A stretch of DNA of 64,000 bases from Agrocybe praecox (Eukaryota > Basidiomycota > Agaricomycetes > Agaricales > Agrocybaceae): positions 2,802,501 through 2,866,500 of the forward strand of contig OZ024848.1 in assembly GCA_964017145.1 (NCBI GenBank), in the 5' to 3' direction. This document shows positions 10,360 to 22,565 of the stretch, in pieces. The notes below the pieces were generated by a model that was given only the letters and a program-made list of their open reading frames with translations, did no database searches and had not been told where the DNA came from. Made by a program: the position numbers and the translations under genes. Numbering within the stretch: the stretch's first letter is position 1; the number at the start of each line of letters is the position of its first letter.

Positions 10360-13195
10360 ATGGCTTTGACTTTGAACACATTGAAAGTCAAGCCTACGTT
10401 AACTATGGCGTCAACTCCTGTAGTAGAATATGTCTTACTGGATGAATGGGACCTCCAGAATGAAGACGCAGCAGAATCTGTCGAATATCACGAAACACAA
10501 AGAGGGGCTGCCGCAGGTCCAGGTTCAATATTCAGCACTTGTATCGACTTTACTTGCAATGGCGTCGGGGCAGCCGAAATTCATCAAGTCTTCGGTGTAC
10601 TTGCGCGTGCCCTTGACCTCCCACATCGAAAGTTCGGTAAGAAACAGCCCAAGATACGCTCGTGGAAGATGAACGAATTCAAATATTATGACATCCTTCT
10701 CTATTCTCGACACTTGCTCGCGGACTGTTTACTAGAGCGGTGCGACAATTGATTCTACAACATCGGAGAGGCCCCTTGGGTTAACGTGCGTTTTTATCTG
10801 TTACTCTTCTCCTCAAATATATCTGACACATAAATTGTAGTGTGACGCATTAGCCAAGCGCACATTGGCTCCTTACACGCTTTCGCTCAATCCAACGGAT
10901 GTATCATATTTGTTGCTGCTCTAAAACCCTCATCGATGCTAGTACCATTTAAACACAGACTTGGTACCACAGAAGCCGGTGATAGGGTGAACCTCCGCGT
11001 GCACAAGCTGGAAAGAGGTGGTCGAGGAAGTACCCTGAGGAGAAGGGCAAGACTGAAGAAGACTCGACGAACTGGTTGTGGGACGGGGATTGGACTGCCG
11101 TTGGTGAGTTATTGAAATATAATGTCTTGTTGTATATGAAACTAACTCTGAAAATGAAGCTTTGCGATGATTTGCTTGAGGAACACGTCCTTGCATACCC
11201 GCCTCATTCTACGGGATTGCACGCCCACGGGGTGAACTTGGATCTGCAACGTGTTTCCAGACGGAGCCTCATGCGAAAGGTTGGTTGACTTATTCCTTGC
11301 CCTGCTTCCAAGTTGACATTATTTCACAATAGTTGACGCGTTTGCAGCCGAGTAGGGCTTCATCGAAGTCAAGTTCTAGCTCGAAACCTAATATCTTCGA
11401 GGAGGTCTGGAAGTTCACTGCTGGATATGCAGAGTCAGGGGAGTGGGAAGGTGGGGCTGTCGAAGGTTTCGTTGTGAGAACAAAAGTCGCCGAGGCTCCT
11501 GGTGCAGTACGCACTGACAAGCTTGCCCAGCCAGTCATCGCACCCTCAAACGACGGGAAGTTAGGAAATGGTCTGGCGAAGAAGAACAAAGACAGGCGCG
11601 CTCCTTCATACCCACCAGGTCCCTCGTTCCTCTTCAAAATGAAATCAGATGAACCGTACATGGTGTATCGTGACTGGTGCGAAGTTATCAAATCCCCTTT
11701 GACCATCATTTCGAAAGATAAGCACCACCCGCAGTCCAAAATGGCCAATCAAAGCCTGTCGGCTCTCTTCCCAAAAGCGAAATGAAGCAACCAGAAACGA
11801 AACTGCACGCTAATTGGGTGATTAAAGAGATGAAGAGGGACCTAGGGCATTTCGACGACTATACAAATAGCAGGGGCATCATTCAAGGTTTTTGGAGTTG
11901 TTGAAAGCGAATGGCAACGAATTGAGGAACATTCACGAGGAACATGTAACCGTCGATCAAGGAAAGGCCAAGGAACAAGTGGCGAAAGAGTTCAAGACAA
12001 CGATTATCATTCTGATTGCGATACCCGGATGTGGGAAGAATGTCGTGTCGATCGCGTCGACCCAGATTATGAACACGTCTGCATATCAAGAATTACTGCA
12101 GGGTTAGGCAGAAAGCAAGGCCCGCTTTCGTGAAGGATGTAGACAATTCGTTGGGCGACAGTGGTCGTGACGCGGTTATCGTGGTAAAGTGAGCATCTTT
12201 TCTTCTCCTTGTCTTCTTTTTATGCTAATTGTCGTGGTAGGAACAAACGTCTAATTCGACACCGCACAGCTCTTTGTGAAGATGGAGACGGATTCGGTTC
12301 TTCCTTCAAGACTGCTGGAGCAAAGTCCAAGAAGGGCAAAGGGAAAGGGAAGAAGACTGAGGCGGACGACGGAAGGAGAACGCTCCTGATGAAGCAGCAA
12401 TATCGTCGGACTTCTAGCACTCGACTGGGGCGTCCTTGGACACCCTTCCGCCACGGTCCACCGTGTCTGCGCACCTGAGCCATGGGCAGAATCATCAGAC
12501 TTTACATGCGGATAAGAACTCTCTTGAAGGCAAAACACCAGAGCAGCAAGATCGTGAACAGGAAAAGGCTGATAAGGCATACGAAGAAATGCTGTGGCAA
12601 CTGCAGAGGCATTTGCACCGAGCAAGTTGTGGTGGATATAGAGCAGAGCAAACCATGGAACACAAACCCTTAGAGGGTATTTGCAAATGATCTATGGATT
12701 AAAGGAGGAAAACTCCCGGAGGTGGTCCCTAGCGGCGATGTGGTTCAGAAAAGTGTGGACGCTGCGATGCGAGACGGAGAAGGCCAGGTACTTCGGGACC
12801 TTGCCCGAGGTGGACCTTGTACAGATCATCGACCCCCCGAGTGGCACCCACCGCTGCCATCAGCACATTCAGGACGCCTCTTAAAACATCCAACCGCGTT
12901 GCAATCTTACCGCATATCACCATTGTCCATCCAAATACCATTTCCGATTCTTCTGCGCAGTTCAACCGTGAACTATGCGAAAGATGTGTGGGTCTGCAAA
13001 AACACGACAAATCTCCAATGTTCGAGGCAAACTTGGCAGTCTGACATGTAATGGAAGGGCTGGCTCTAATGTTCGGGGATTTCTCTCTCGATATGGAAGC
13101 TGCTACTTGAGCAGGACAAGAAGGACCAGAGTTTGTGTCGACGCTGCCACATCATGTTCCCATAGACTCCGTATCACCGTTGGCACGTAGGAGTA
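10360..13195 (+). pseudogene. fungal tRNA ligase pseudogene, nearly full length
   Basis: Fragments in shifting frames follow the order of fungal Trl1-type tRNA ligase, which joins tRNA halves after intron removal. (1) Ligase domain: WKMNEFKYYD near 10660, DGDWTAVGEL and EEHVLAYPP near 11080-11200, VEGFVVRTK near 11457, and DEPYMVYRDW near 11650. (2) Kinase domain: P-loop-like IPGCGKNVV near 12021 (usual form GCGKT), and NHQTLHADKNS near 12490. (3) Cyclic phosphodiesterase domain: TLPEVDLVQIID near 12800, HITIVHPN near 12915, and RLRITVGT at the end. Several frameshifts and stops interrupt it, and stretches between these blocks are missing or unrecognisable. Recognition rests on memory of the family. 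Confidence 0.7.
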
Positions 13196-13925
13196 GTAGG
13201 CAGTAATGAATATGCCGAAAATATATATCTCATTCGTACTTTATTACAATTAAAAATTAGTTCCCCATGGATACGACATGTTGACCCATGTCTGTGCCAA
13301 AAATCAGAGTCCACTCTCGATGATAATTATAACCCCCGTAAATCAAAGATTCCAACAAATGTGCTGATAAACTTTGCAAGTTCTATAACGTGATACAGTT
13401 TACCTACACAAGGGGTCTTCTTCCCGTATGCGATCATTTTCAGGGCTCCTTTTCTCATAGAATGGTGCACATTTATGGAGAAAAATCTTACGTTTGTGGC
13501 ACGTAGACATCTTTTAGCATGGAAATTGTTACCACGTAGCCAGAAATACGATGAATGATACTATCATTGATACTACTTAATTGAAGTATAGGCTACTCAA
13601 TGTCCGTCTATTATGTGCTTTCTCGATACATTTACGCTTTTTTCTTGAAAGAAATTTCGAATCTATTTTTAGCAAACCTCTCCAAACCCATGACCTCTCA
13701 TATATCCATAACCCATACCCTGTGCCTTCCACCGAGGGGTATGGCTTAAGAGAGGTTCAACTGTACATGTAAACCAATTTAAACGTGTACCGCTGATTGT
13801 GTGGCGGGCGAATCCGATGCATACGTACGCTAGAACTCCGCTCATATCTTTCAGGCTCCGTCGTACGAAGTATCGTCTCCGCCAGCTCCGCTTGGCCCAT
13901 AACCAAACAAGTTATCTATAATATT
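13196..13925. other. intergenic; MITE-related block at 13670-13772
   Basis: No gene is seen. 13670-13772, read on the minus strand, has GTACAGTTGAACCTCTCTTA, then CCATACCCCTCGGTGGA. This matches the layout of the terminal sequence of the 1881-2477 element, so it is probably a diverged or truncated family member. Confidence 0.45.
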
Positions 13926-15330
13926 CGTGTATGCGTCACTTATCCTTTCAACTTTGTCCATCAGGCTGCTCAGTGAAAAACTTTCGGAGGAGTCTGACAT
14001 TGAAATCCTTGGGGACTCACCACCGAATGGGAAACCTAATGGCAAACGTAAACGCAAACAGCGCAGTCGTTCGCGATTCAATACACCACCTCCTGCTCTA
14101 CCCCAAGATCAGATAATGAACGCAAAAGCTGTTGTTTGGTAAGAGGTGTCTTCGAGTTATTTTCTCTATTAGTTCTCATCATAAATTTTGTTATGTAGAA
14201 AGGCGCTCCAGCTATCTGCCAGAGCACCATCACCCACCTTTGACAACGACGCCGACGAGTTGACCGACACTATAATTTTCGACCCGGAACTCAACGCCAT
14301 TGCAAACGAACGGAGGAGAGAGCAATCCATACTCTCGCATACACATAGCACACCGGCTCCTGAATCTACCAATGAGGATAATGTTCTCCTTACTGTTAAA
14401 TTTAAACTTTACCCGCTTAGTCCTGAAGCACACGAATTCGACACAGAATGGCAGTATAAAATCGATAGGGTACATATTTTTCATGTTATGTTTTAGCTCA
14501 CATTGACCACCTATTTCTGCAGACTGACGCCTTTCGTGATTTATTCGAAGCCGTTGCTGAAGATGCCTCGACTCAACACGAGAACCTTATCCTTGCCTAC
14601 CTCGGGAAACGCTTCTTCCAGTCCGTTACGCCCCAGAGTTTGAAAATATGGACTGAATCCGCCGATTTAGGTATTACTTCATCTCGTCTCTTCCCATGTT
14701 CGTACCCTTAAATATAATGCAACACACAGTCGCATACAAAAAAACCACGTATGAATGTATCCACAAGAACCATGTACCCCGTCACAAGCTCCAGCAGCCA
14801 GCACAAGCAAGTCGGTGCGTTCAGGAGGCCCCTCTACTGAAGCAATCGAAATCGACTCCTACTCCGATGGTGACAACTCAGACATACCAGGGGCTGGAGG
14901 TTTGGGCTGCAATGCGACTACCGCCTCTCCATCTCCTCCCCGCGCTCAATCTCGATCCCAGATCCAACAAGCAGAGTCCGACGCAGAAGCCGAAGGCGAG
15001 ACCTTTAAGCTCACCCTGCGCTCAGCGCTGATCCAGAAGGATATCACGTCGACCGTCCGGCCCATGACGAAACGTGGTGCCACTGTCAAAGCCTTCTTGA
15101 AAAAGGCAGGGTTGGCAAACCAATATCCCGGAGCTGGGTCCGATGAGCCACCCGCGCCGGCACTTCCGCCAAAGAAGAAGGGAGGAAGGAAAAGCAAGGC
15201 CACGCTTGCTGCAGAGGCCCTCCTGCGAAAGATCTAAGGTTGTGCATTGATGTTGACAAGTTGGAACACAGTTCTCCCATTGGAGAGCAGGACACGGAAG
15301 ATGGAGATATGATTGAAGTCGTTGGTCTCT
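13926..15330 (+). pseudogene. Rad60/Esc2-like SUMO-like-domain protein, disrupted
   Basis: Exonic blocks read SDIEILGDSPP (near 14000), a conserved-looking DELTDTIIFDPEL (14253), a SUMO-like fold DNVLLTVKFKLYP to WTESADL (14380-14672, one intron), and a second one FKLTLRSALIQKD to FLKKAGL (15003-15115). The tail ends TEDGDMIEVVGL (15290-15330). Two tandem SUMO-like domains fit the Rad60/Esc2/NIP45 type involved in genome stability. Three faults are seen. Joining the only suitable donor (14139) and acceptor (14198) creates TGA. The frame changes between about 14720 and 14830. A further shift near 15222 puts a stop at 15235 ahead of the conserved tail. I therefore call a pseudogene; sequencing errors could explain single events but hardly all three. 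Confidence 0.6.
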
Positions 15331-17250
15331 AACATTTCGTTTCATACTTTTTGCTTCTGGGTTCTATTGGTTTATGTCTATGCTCATGTGTTTCTTCTGC
15401 TGGGTTATGTGGTAGTTTCGGTCGTAATATTTTTTCCCTCATGATTTCATCATTGATTACCCCTACAAAACAAATGTCCTGTTTCTTTCTCCGTGGAAAA
15501 AGGAGTGTGATAAATATGATATGAGAAGTTGCATAGGTAGCAACAGGATGAAGGAGAGTAATTGCACCACCAATAAATAAGGCGCTCATTGCCATCCGTC
15601 ATTGGCATTCCGCACCAAAATATGCGCGCTGTTTACAAAAGCGTGTACGAGCTCATCGAACGAGCTCTGTTCAAAGTCTGATACGTCGGGGTCATTTCGT
15701 TTCAATGCGGTAGCGAGGAGGAGGTCTGAGCAAGCAATTTCGACTTTTTTGTAGTTTGAAAGGAAATAACATGAAAACGATTGGAATGCTTTACAGGTGC
15801 GTTGGGTAAGACGTTCCAAGACATGATTTTAAAGTGGCGGTTTATGCTTCCCTCCGCCATACATTGTTCCGCTTCAATGTCCCCAGCACATTAGCTTTCT
15901 CTCGCTTGTACCACAGATGATGTAATTGGATGTGACGGGGAAGAGCCAATCTAGGCGCCCTCCAGACGGGAGTTTGATAATCTTGTACCATTTATCATGA
16001 AGTTACAAGGTGTGCACTATGCAAATACAGAAAATAGACACGACAAAATAGTTCTTTTGCGCACGGAAACGTGCTGAGTTCTATCAATCTAACGATACCG
16101 CTAACCGCAGATAGTGTTAATTGAATGGATAGATCTGAACTCTCCACGCACAGAAGTATTCTTGATTTCTGTCAATCTAATGATAACGCTAACCGCAAAT
16201 CATGTTAGTTCGATACAAGTTCGATGAGTAGATCTTGAAGAACCGCAAATTACCGGTACGGAACCTCGGCAAAACCGCATGTGCTGGAGTACCGAGAGCC
16301 TTATTGGAAGTAAGGGTATAATTCTCCTGATGATCGCGTATAATAATAAAATCGCATTTTGCGCACTGTAATAGCGGAATGCATCATGTCGGAGGGAATT
16401 CATGACAATCAAGTCTTCCACACGACAATTGAGCACTGACTGGAAGGTGGGATCTCATCCAGCGGTGTAAAATGAATGTCAGTGAGGTGAAAAATTCCCC
16501 CTTTTTTATGTTTTTCTATACCTCTGCTATGTAATTGAACAGTACAGACCCGGGACCATGTGAGAGGCCATTATGCAAGACATTTGGAAACCAAAACTCG
16601 ATTGCTGACCCCTTTGTCGACGCTTACATTTGCAGATATTGAGTTTTTCAGCTTAATCACACAAGCGCGATCTTGGATTCTTTCCATTGTTCCCTTATCA
16701 AACGTCAGGTTCTGGCAAATGGGATTTCCACGACTGACATGCAATCTTGGATATCATCATATGCCATCGATCACCAGGGATTGTTTTGGATTGTCGAGTG
16801 CTGATCCTGCTTGTTGTGACCCCTTCGGTCACAATTTTCATACTGTTGCTGCGCGAATCATAAGCTTAACTTCAACCTGTATTAGCGCCAGGCTAGGCGT
16901 ATCACTGGAATCATCATATAGAGGTGGCGGTGGCGATATCATCCTGGCCAACTTCAAAGAAGAGAACAAAGAAAGAAGAGAAATAATCGGGAATAGCTAC
17001 AGAGTTCGACGGCATTCAAGTCATCTTTTGATTCTTGTGCCACTCTTCTCAATGAAGGCGCTTTCTTCCTAATGACCGGCCAAAGACGATGAGCACATGG
17101 TGATGGTGGATTGTGGTTTCGTTCATATTAGTGTCGGCGGAAAGCGCCATAGCATCTATGTCCTTGACAAATTTTGTGGCAGATTATGGATTCAAAGCAA
17201 TCAATGCGTTGGAACTTGGGCTACCGGAGTTCTCTGTTGTGTGGATTTAA
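15331..17250. other. no supported gene; one 170-codon ORF
   Basis: The open frame at 16560-17072 (plus) is the longest here. Parts of neighbouring frames look like F-box/LRR remnants (for example a WISSYAIDHQGLFWIVEC reading near 16750), which suggests a frameshifted relic. The minus strand at 15586-15819 has a 77-codon open frame of unknown nature. A diverged direct repeat occurs at 16079-16142 and 16170-16236. Confidence 0.35.
16079..16236 (+). repeat. diverged tandem duplication, units about 65 bp
   Basis: TTCTATCAATCTAACGATA...GCTAACCGCA at 16079 recurs as TTCTGTCAATCTAATGATA...GCTAACCGCA at 16170. Both end in TAGATCTTGAA or TAGATCTGAA. Probably a simple local duplication. Confidence 0.6.
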
Positions 17251-18274
17251 ATTTCCCACGACTCGCGCTCATTGTTCTTCCTCTTCATCACGTTTGCCTT
17301 CGCTTCAAGGGGCTCACTTTGATTCAAAAATATCCCTAGTTTCGTAAGAAAATCTACTTATATGAGATCTGCATTGCAAGATGCTTTAAAGAGATGTCGG
17401 AGGGAGTACTTACTGTGAGTACTTCAAATATCCAAATTTGACGCGCCTTATAAGGCTCCACCTCTTATGCAGTGACTCAGTACTGAGAATAAAGAAGAAT
17501 ATGTCTTCTACAATTTGCTGTTATTCACCAAAGCTTTACCTGTCTCGTGTGATTGCGCGATCTAGGATTCAGAACACCAACCCATGGCTCCTTGATTGAA
17601 CCAGCGGCGGGGACTCGTATAGAATAGGACTCTCGATTCAGGTTTTCAAGTCTTGCTTCATTGATAATCAGTGGCGGGCGCCACGGACTATCTTGAAGAT
17701 ATCATGGTCTTATAGTGTCGTATTGAACCCCGAACCTTAAAGTTAGAAGAAATATCTCTGTGGTAGCGGCCACTCGGAGGAGTTTCGTTTCTACACTATT
17801 GAGAGTTTAGAGCGCAGGGATTCAAAACCGAGACGAAGGCACACGAGCACTTCCCGCTAGACATTTAGAGCCATTAGGCAACTCCACTTCGTTCGCGACG
17901 TTTTTGTGGCACAGAAGTCATAGAATCATATATGTGAACACAAAACAGCTGAGCGACGAACTTGTCGTGAGCTGTGTGGTATGTGTTTTTCGGACACATC
18001 CCAGCCAACAAGATCGTAGCCGACACGACGTGCATAACGAAGACGGTTGTGTTGATGAAATTTGAAAGATTGGCCAGCATCGGGATTGGATATAGGAAAG
18101 GGTAACAGTCGACTTAACAACTACAGAAGTAAGTGCAAAAGATGTGGTCGGAATGGTCAAATGTTGTCAAAATAAAGAGATTTAAGTATTATTACAGCAA
18201 GGTAAAATACAAGAATATATGTCCCAATATTGCTCAGGGTATAGGAGAATGAAAGCGCGGTATGATGTTCAAAA

Positions 18275-18854
18275 TCACGAAATCGTAATCTTCTTAGGTG
18301 CCAGTTCAGGCGTCGACTTGGGGAATGTAACAGTCAAGACACCATTGTCCATAGAGGCTTTGATTTCCTCGTCCTAGTATTTCAGTCAGCAAGCATTCTT
18401 AAAGTCTAGCATAGCAATGTGACTTACTTTGACTCCCTGAGGAAGCTGTAATGTCCTTGAGTACTTTCCGAAGCGGCGTTCACGAACGGCGTATCCATTC
18501 TCATCGTGTTCACTCGATTGCTTCGTCTCAGCTGACACGGTGAGTTTGCCGTTATGGACATCGATGCTGATGTCTTCCTTCGTCATGCCTGGGAATTCAA
18601 AACTGGCTGTAACAAGGTTTTTCTCCTTGTCTTCGTGTAGGTCCATCCTGAAGAATCAACTTGTAAGCTCGCGCAGAAAATATTGTACTTGAATAAACAA
18701 CATACATTGGTTTCAGTGACCTGACGGCACCATTGGCTTCACTTCTCTGAGCGAGCTCCCTGTTCCTTTGGCTGCCCCCATTTTGTGAGCTAAATACCTG
18801 TTCGAGGACCCAGTCGAGATCGTAGAAGGGCTCGTAAAAGAAAATGTTCGACAT
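18275..18854 (-). CDS. small heat shock protein HSP20 (copy A)
   Basis: ATP-independent cytosolic holdase chaperone of the alpha-crystallin family, 155 aa. Three exons: 18706-18854, 18428-18647 and 18275-18373, with GTATGT and GTAAGT donors. The N-terminal arm (residues 1-50, MSNIFFYEPFYDLD) precedes the alpha-crystallin domain (residues about 50-145). The domain ends with the family signature NGVLTVTFP, and the tail KKITIS carries the I-x-I oligomerisation motif. The phases close without stops, so the gene looks intact. A perfect heat-shock element lies 169 nt upstream and a TATA box near 18941. It is divergent from copy C, and about 90% similar by eye to copy B. Confidence 0.9.
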
Positions 18855-18940
18855 TGTGCTTCAAGTTGAGAGTTGAGAGTGGTTATTGATTGAGAGCTAG
18901 GGTTGAAATTTGTTAGAGGTACTGGCAAGTACAAGCCCGT

Positions 18941-18948
18941 ATTTATAC
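18941..18948 (-). promoter_or_regulatory. TATA box of HSP20 A
   Basis: TATAAAT on the minus strand, about 90 nt upstream of the ATG and between it and the heat-shock element. The same element is conserved upstream of copy B (about 30514-30521). Confidence 0.6.
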
Positions 18949-19022
18949 CATTTCATCGGACTTGCGTGTTGGTTTAGTCATACCAAATTCTCCTAAAATG
19001 GAGATTCTACCAGTATTTGGTC

Positions 19023-19035
19023 GAAGTTTCCAGAA
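19023..19035. promoter_or_regulatory. heat-shock element of HSP20 A
   Basis: GAAGTTTCCAGAA is a perfect three-unit nGAAnnTTCnnGAAn site for the Hsf1-type factor, 169 nt upstream of the HSP20 A start. Confidence 0.7.
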
Positions 19036-19351
19036 TCTGACATATGCCATTTATGGCTATTAGTCGAAGTTCTATTTTTATACGACCATACCAACAGATA
19101 GGGGTTATATGATACATCTCTCTGGTTCTAGGGGTTTCTGTGACCGAACAACCATGGTGCACGTTTCACTTAAATCGCAATTTTAACCGTTGTCTACAAA
19201 GCTACTTTAGAACGTCAAATTCCCAGCCAGTGGAAGTAGGTATATTTTTTATAAATACATCCCAATTTCTTGTATTCGAAGCCTGTCAAAAACCGGTGCG
19301 TCTGAGCAATAAGTTATTTCTCTTCGTCGCAAAAGTCACCTTGTCGTATGG

Positions 19352-21314
19352 CTAGTTATTCACTTCGTTAATATCACCCGCATTCAATGGTATTTCGGGC
19401 CTTCGCTTTCTAAGAAATTTCATGCGCCGGAAAATTGCTTTCAACTCGGGCGTTGTCGTGAGCTTCTTTACGTCTTCGCTGTTTAGTTTATCGTCATCCA
19501 TCTTGATGACTTCAGATTTTTTTGGTGAGTCGAGATCCTTGGAATTTGGAAAAAGCAGAGCACGCAGGCCATGCGCTATCGCGACGGAACGCCGCTTCTG
19601 CCATACAATCCACACCCCAAACACAGCTATCGTTAACGGTATGGCGAAGGCTGGATAAAGCCACCAGAATGGGGAAACTGCGAAGGTCATTCCTCCTGTT
19701 GGATCCGTGGATACATCGAAGAACACCATGCTGAAAAGGGCCTGGTAGATATTTTAGTAGGAAAAAGGGGCGCAGAGAAGAGACCCACTGAAATAAACGT
19801 TCCAGGTAAGAAAAACATGGTGAGAACAGCGATTTTTTTTTAAAAAGAAAGAGTCAGGAAAAACAATTCATGAAACAACGAGCGAGATTTTGCATACGTT
19901 ATCATAGAAGAGCTATCCCTTTTGGAATCTACTGCGATCTGGGCAGTCAGGCGAGCGATTTCTATGTTTATTTCGCTATTTTTTTGGTTTTGCAAAGTAG
20001 TGTCGTAATTGAATTTGATGGAAGCCTGGTCCTGTAGTAGTTGAGTATATGCAATCATCCCACTGACGTTTCCTAGCAAGTATTCCAAAGATTCCAATAC
20101 TTGGTTTGTGTCTGGAGCACTTTCATCCATTCTAGCCAAGTCGGTATATTTCTTGTGAACATTTTTCAACCACTCAAGAGCTGAAACTATCGTGTCCAAC
20201 TCGAATACCAAGATATGGAGCCGAATGAGAGCTCTGCCTAGGGTTTTGGAATAATCTTCCGTATTGTCCGATGCAGATTCATTATCGAAAGTCATAGTTA
20301 TCTGAAATAACAAGTTGATGGTGATTATTGTGTCGGCCTTGCATGAGAATTAAAATGCTCACGTTAGATAATATATTATTGAAGTCTTGACAGAATGATG
20401 TGTCGAGCTGCCTGCCAGCATGCTCTAAGAGAAGCACATTTATGGCGAGGGGGAAACATAATCTAGTCAGAATCAAAGGATCATCCTTCACGGCCAACAG
20501 GAGGTTTGTTATGGAATCCGAGCAATTGGAGATCACATAAGTGGCAGTGTGTTCTGATAGGCTCTGAGAGAACCAGACGCAGCAACGAGTACAATCCCCA
20601 TTGTGGTCTCCGCCTCGACATATCCTGTAATGGGCATCTGAAAAAGTTATCCTCATCAATTACTGCCAACTGGTGGCCACTGAAATTAATATGGTTACTC
20701 GCCAATTGAAACGGCGCGACCATCCGGATCTCTCCTTACGAACATTGCATTCTCATTCTGCGCAGCAAGAGGTTCTAATCTGCGCAGGAAAGACATCGGC
20801 ACTTGGAATGTGTCATGAAGGAGATATGCCGTTTGGTCTTCGAAATATTCGCCGCGACGAGGAACAACCAAACTCCTTATTAGACTGGATGACAGTACCA
20901 ATACTGCTTCGGTATTCACTAGACGAGTATTTGAAAGACCACTTACATCAAACGAAGAGCTGGGGTGGATTTAGGGTTCTGTGAACCGCCAATTCGAAAT
21001 AACTCTCAATAAGTCTAAATGGTACGCGATACAAACGGCAAACTTCTTACCAATGACTCAGTTTTGCAGTAACTTGCAAATCGTTGGGCGTCTATCCTTT
21101 CCTCGCGCAACATCTGACCATCGGGGTGAATTTCAACTACATCGAGCTCAGTGTTGGGTGCAGAAATGAATAATTCGTCTTGGTCTGGCCAAATCATATT
21201 CCCGAGGTGTATCTCGGGATGTGTGATGCGTTCTGGATGTATGTGACCTATATCTGAGGCTGTACCGTGTCGGGCTGGCTGACTAGGGTCTTTTGGTGAT
21301 ATGGTGGATGTCAT
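19352..21314 (-). pseudogene. CorA-like membrane protein, paralogue 1, splice-defective
   Basis: Fungal CorA-like protein with a large N-terminal domain and two C-terminal membrane segments (FLPGTFISALFSMVFF, then WWLYPAFAIPLTIAVFGVWIV). The family resembles Mg2+ channels but its substrate is unproven. Exons: 21051-21314, 20947-20978, 20703-20884, 20363-20637, 19898-20301, then about 19790-19840 and 19352-19740. Comparison with the paralogue at 39242-41118 fixes the phases. Two oddities are seen. Intron 3 needs a GC donor (TTG|GCGAGT). The acceptor AG before the IAVLTMFF exon is absent, replaced by a run of A. The reading frames are otherwise open. It may be a young pseudogene or use an unusual splice site. 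Confidence 0.65.
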
Positions 21315-21424
21315 GATCGAAGGGCAGTATGTGGATCGTTGTACATACTACCATATATCCAGCGATTATAAGTAGACAGCCTGTGACTGAAGTTAAAATA
21401 TATGACATTAAATTAGTTCACTTC

Positions 21425-21778
21425 TCAAGGTATAACCTTGTGATATGATGTGAAGCTACTATACACGCCATTGTCCAATCCCTGAACACCGTGTACCCAG
21501 AGTATCAGGTCCGAAAGAGCAACAACCGTGATGGGAGTAAGAGCCCTTGCGCGCTTTATCAAAAAATGGACATACGCCGAACCTTTGATTACCCCTGGGA
21601 AAGCGTAACAGTTAAGTTCAAGCAGTTTGAGCGTTTTGAGCTGAGGGAAAACGGGGGATTTAAAACTTCCCCGATGTCCCAAAAGGAATCGGAGCGTATC
21701 TTCGTTCATCGAGAGAGCCGTGACAGCTTCGAATGCAAAAATAAAGATAGGAGATACCCAGAAGATGCGATGGATCAA
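21425..21778 (-). pseudogene. F-box/LRR-type gene C-terminal fragment
   Basis: 117-codon open frame with FPQLKTLKLLELN, followed by a helix-rich region, typical of the leucine-rich C-terminal half of basidiomycete F-box proteins. There is no F-box and no start context. It lies between the CorA-like gene and the duplicated esterase block and is probably a truncated relic. Confidence 0.4.
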
Positions 21779-21999
21779 TCATTGTGGTAGTAGACTGGTA
21801 GTAGTGGGTTGGCTAATGGTTGGCTAGATCTTCCAAGGCCCGACAATAGAATTTGGCTCCGCCATAAGGGTTCAAACTCCGATTCACGTCCTAGTCCTAA
21901 GTCATCTGCATTTTCACAAACTAACTTTTACTTAATATGCGTAATTTCTTTTTTTATCCGTGTTCCAGGCACCCCAAACCGCTGCACATCTTACAGAGA

Positions 22000-22270
22000 A
22001 TGCAGTAAATTGCATACTTGGTTCACTCTGTCAACAGCAGAGCGATGCAGCTAGCAAGGAAACAATCTTTTGGTAGGTTACTTGGGAAAACCTGCTATAG
22101 GCTTCGGCGCATTCGGAGGAGCTTTGTCCAGCAAAAGTCTTTTTACGACCAGTAAACCCGAACGTAGTGCTGTTTCTGCCTTTACAGCTGTAAACCCACA
22201 GTCAACAGCCACGTCATCTGGGTTTGCAACATCCGATTTCAAGAGCTCTTTCGCCCAACCCTCGTTTTAG
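22000..22270 (+). pseudogene. FG-nucleoporin-like fragment, unit 1
   Basis: The frame at 22070-22270 gives GKPAIGFGAFGGALSS, then a serine/threonine/alanine-rich tail with scattered GF and SF dipeptides, as in FG-repeat nucleoporins. A neighbouring frame gives TENAVNCIL and LCQQQSDAASKETIFW. A near-identical copy exists at 31040-31348. It is too short to be a working nucleoporin, and the family call is tentative. Confidence 0.35.
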
Positions 22271-22565
22271 ATTTTCGTCGGGGATATTTAACGCGGTTGG
22301 TGTCTTTCCCGAAGCTTTCAAATAACATGTAAAAAGTAGTTATGGAACACACCATGGGCCTCCTAATCTCAACCAAAAAATAGTAATTTAATATATGTTA
22401 TCAGGATTCCTTTCAACGAAACCATCAACGTCAAAATTGCCATCTTCAAGTTCAACTTATTGACACGAAGAGAAATTTAATCGGGAAGAACGGTACGAGA
22501 ATCATAGAACCCATAGATAATATAAATAGTTGACCATACAACTAGCCTCCATTCTTTGCTCCCTC

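Noticed and set aside
16560..17072. 170-aa plus-strand ORF as a gene
   Set aside because: Neighbouring frames carry more protein-like blocks, there is no family match or splice structure; more likely an F-box/LRR relic.
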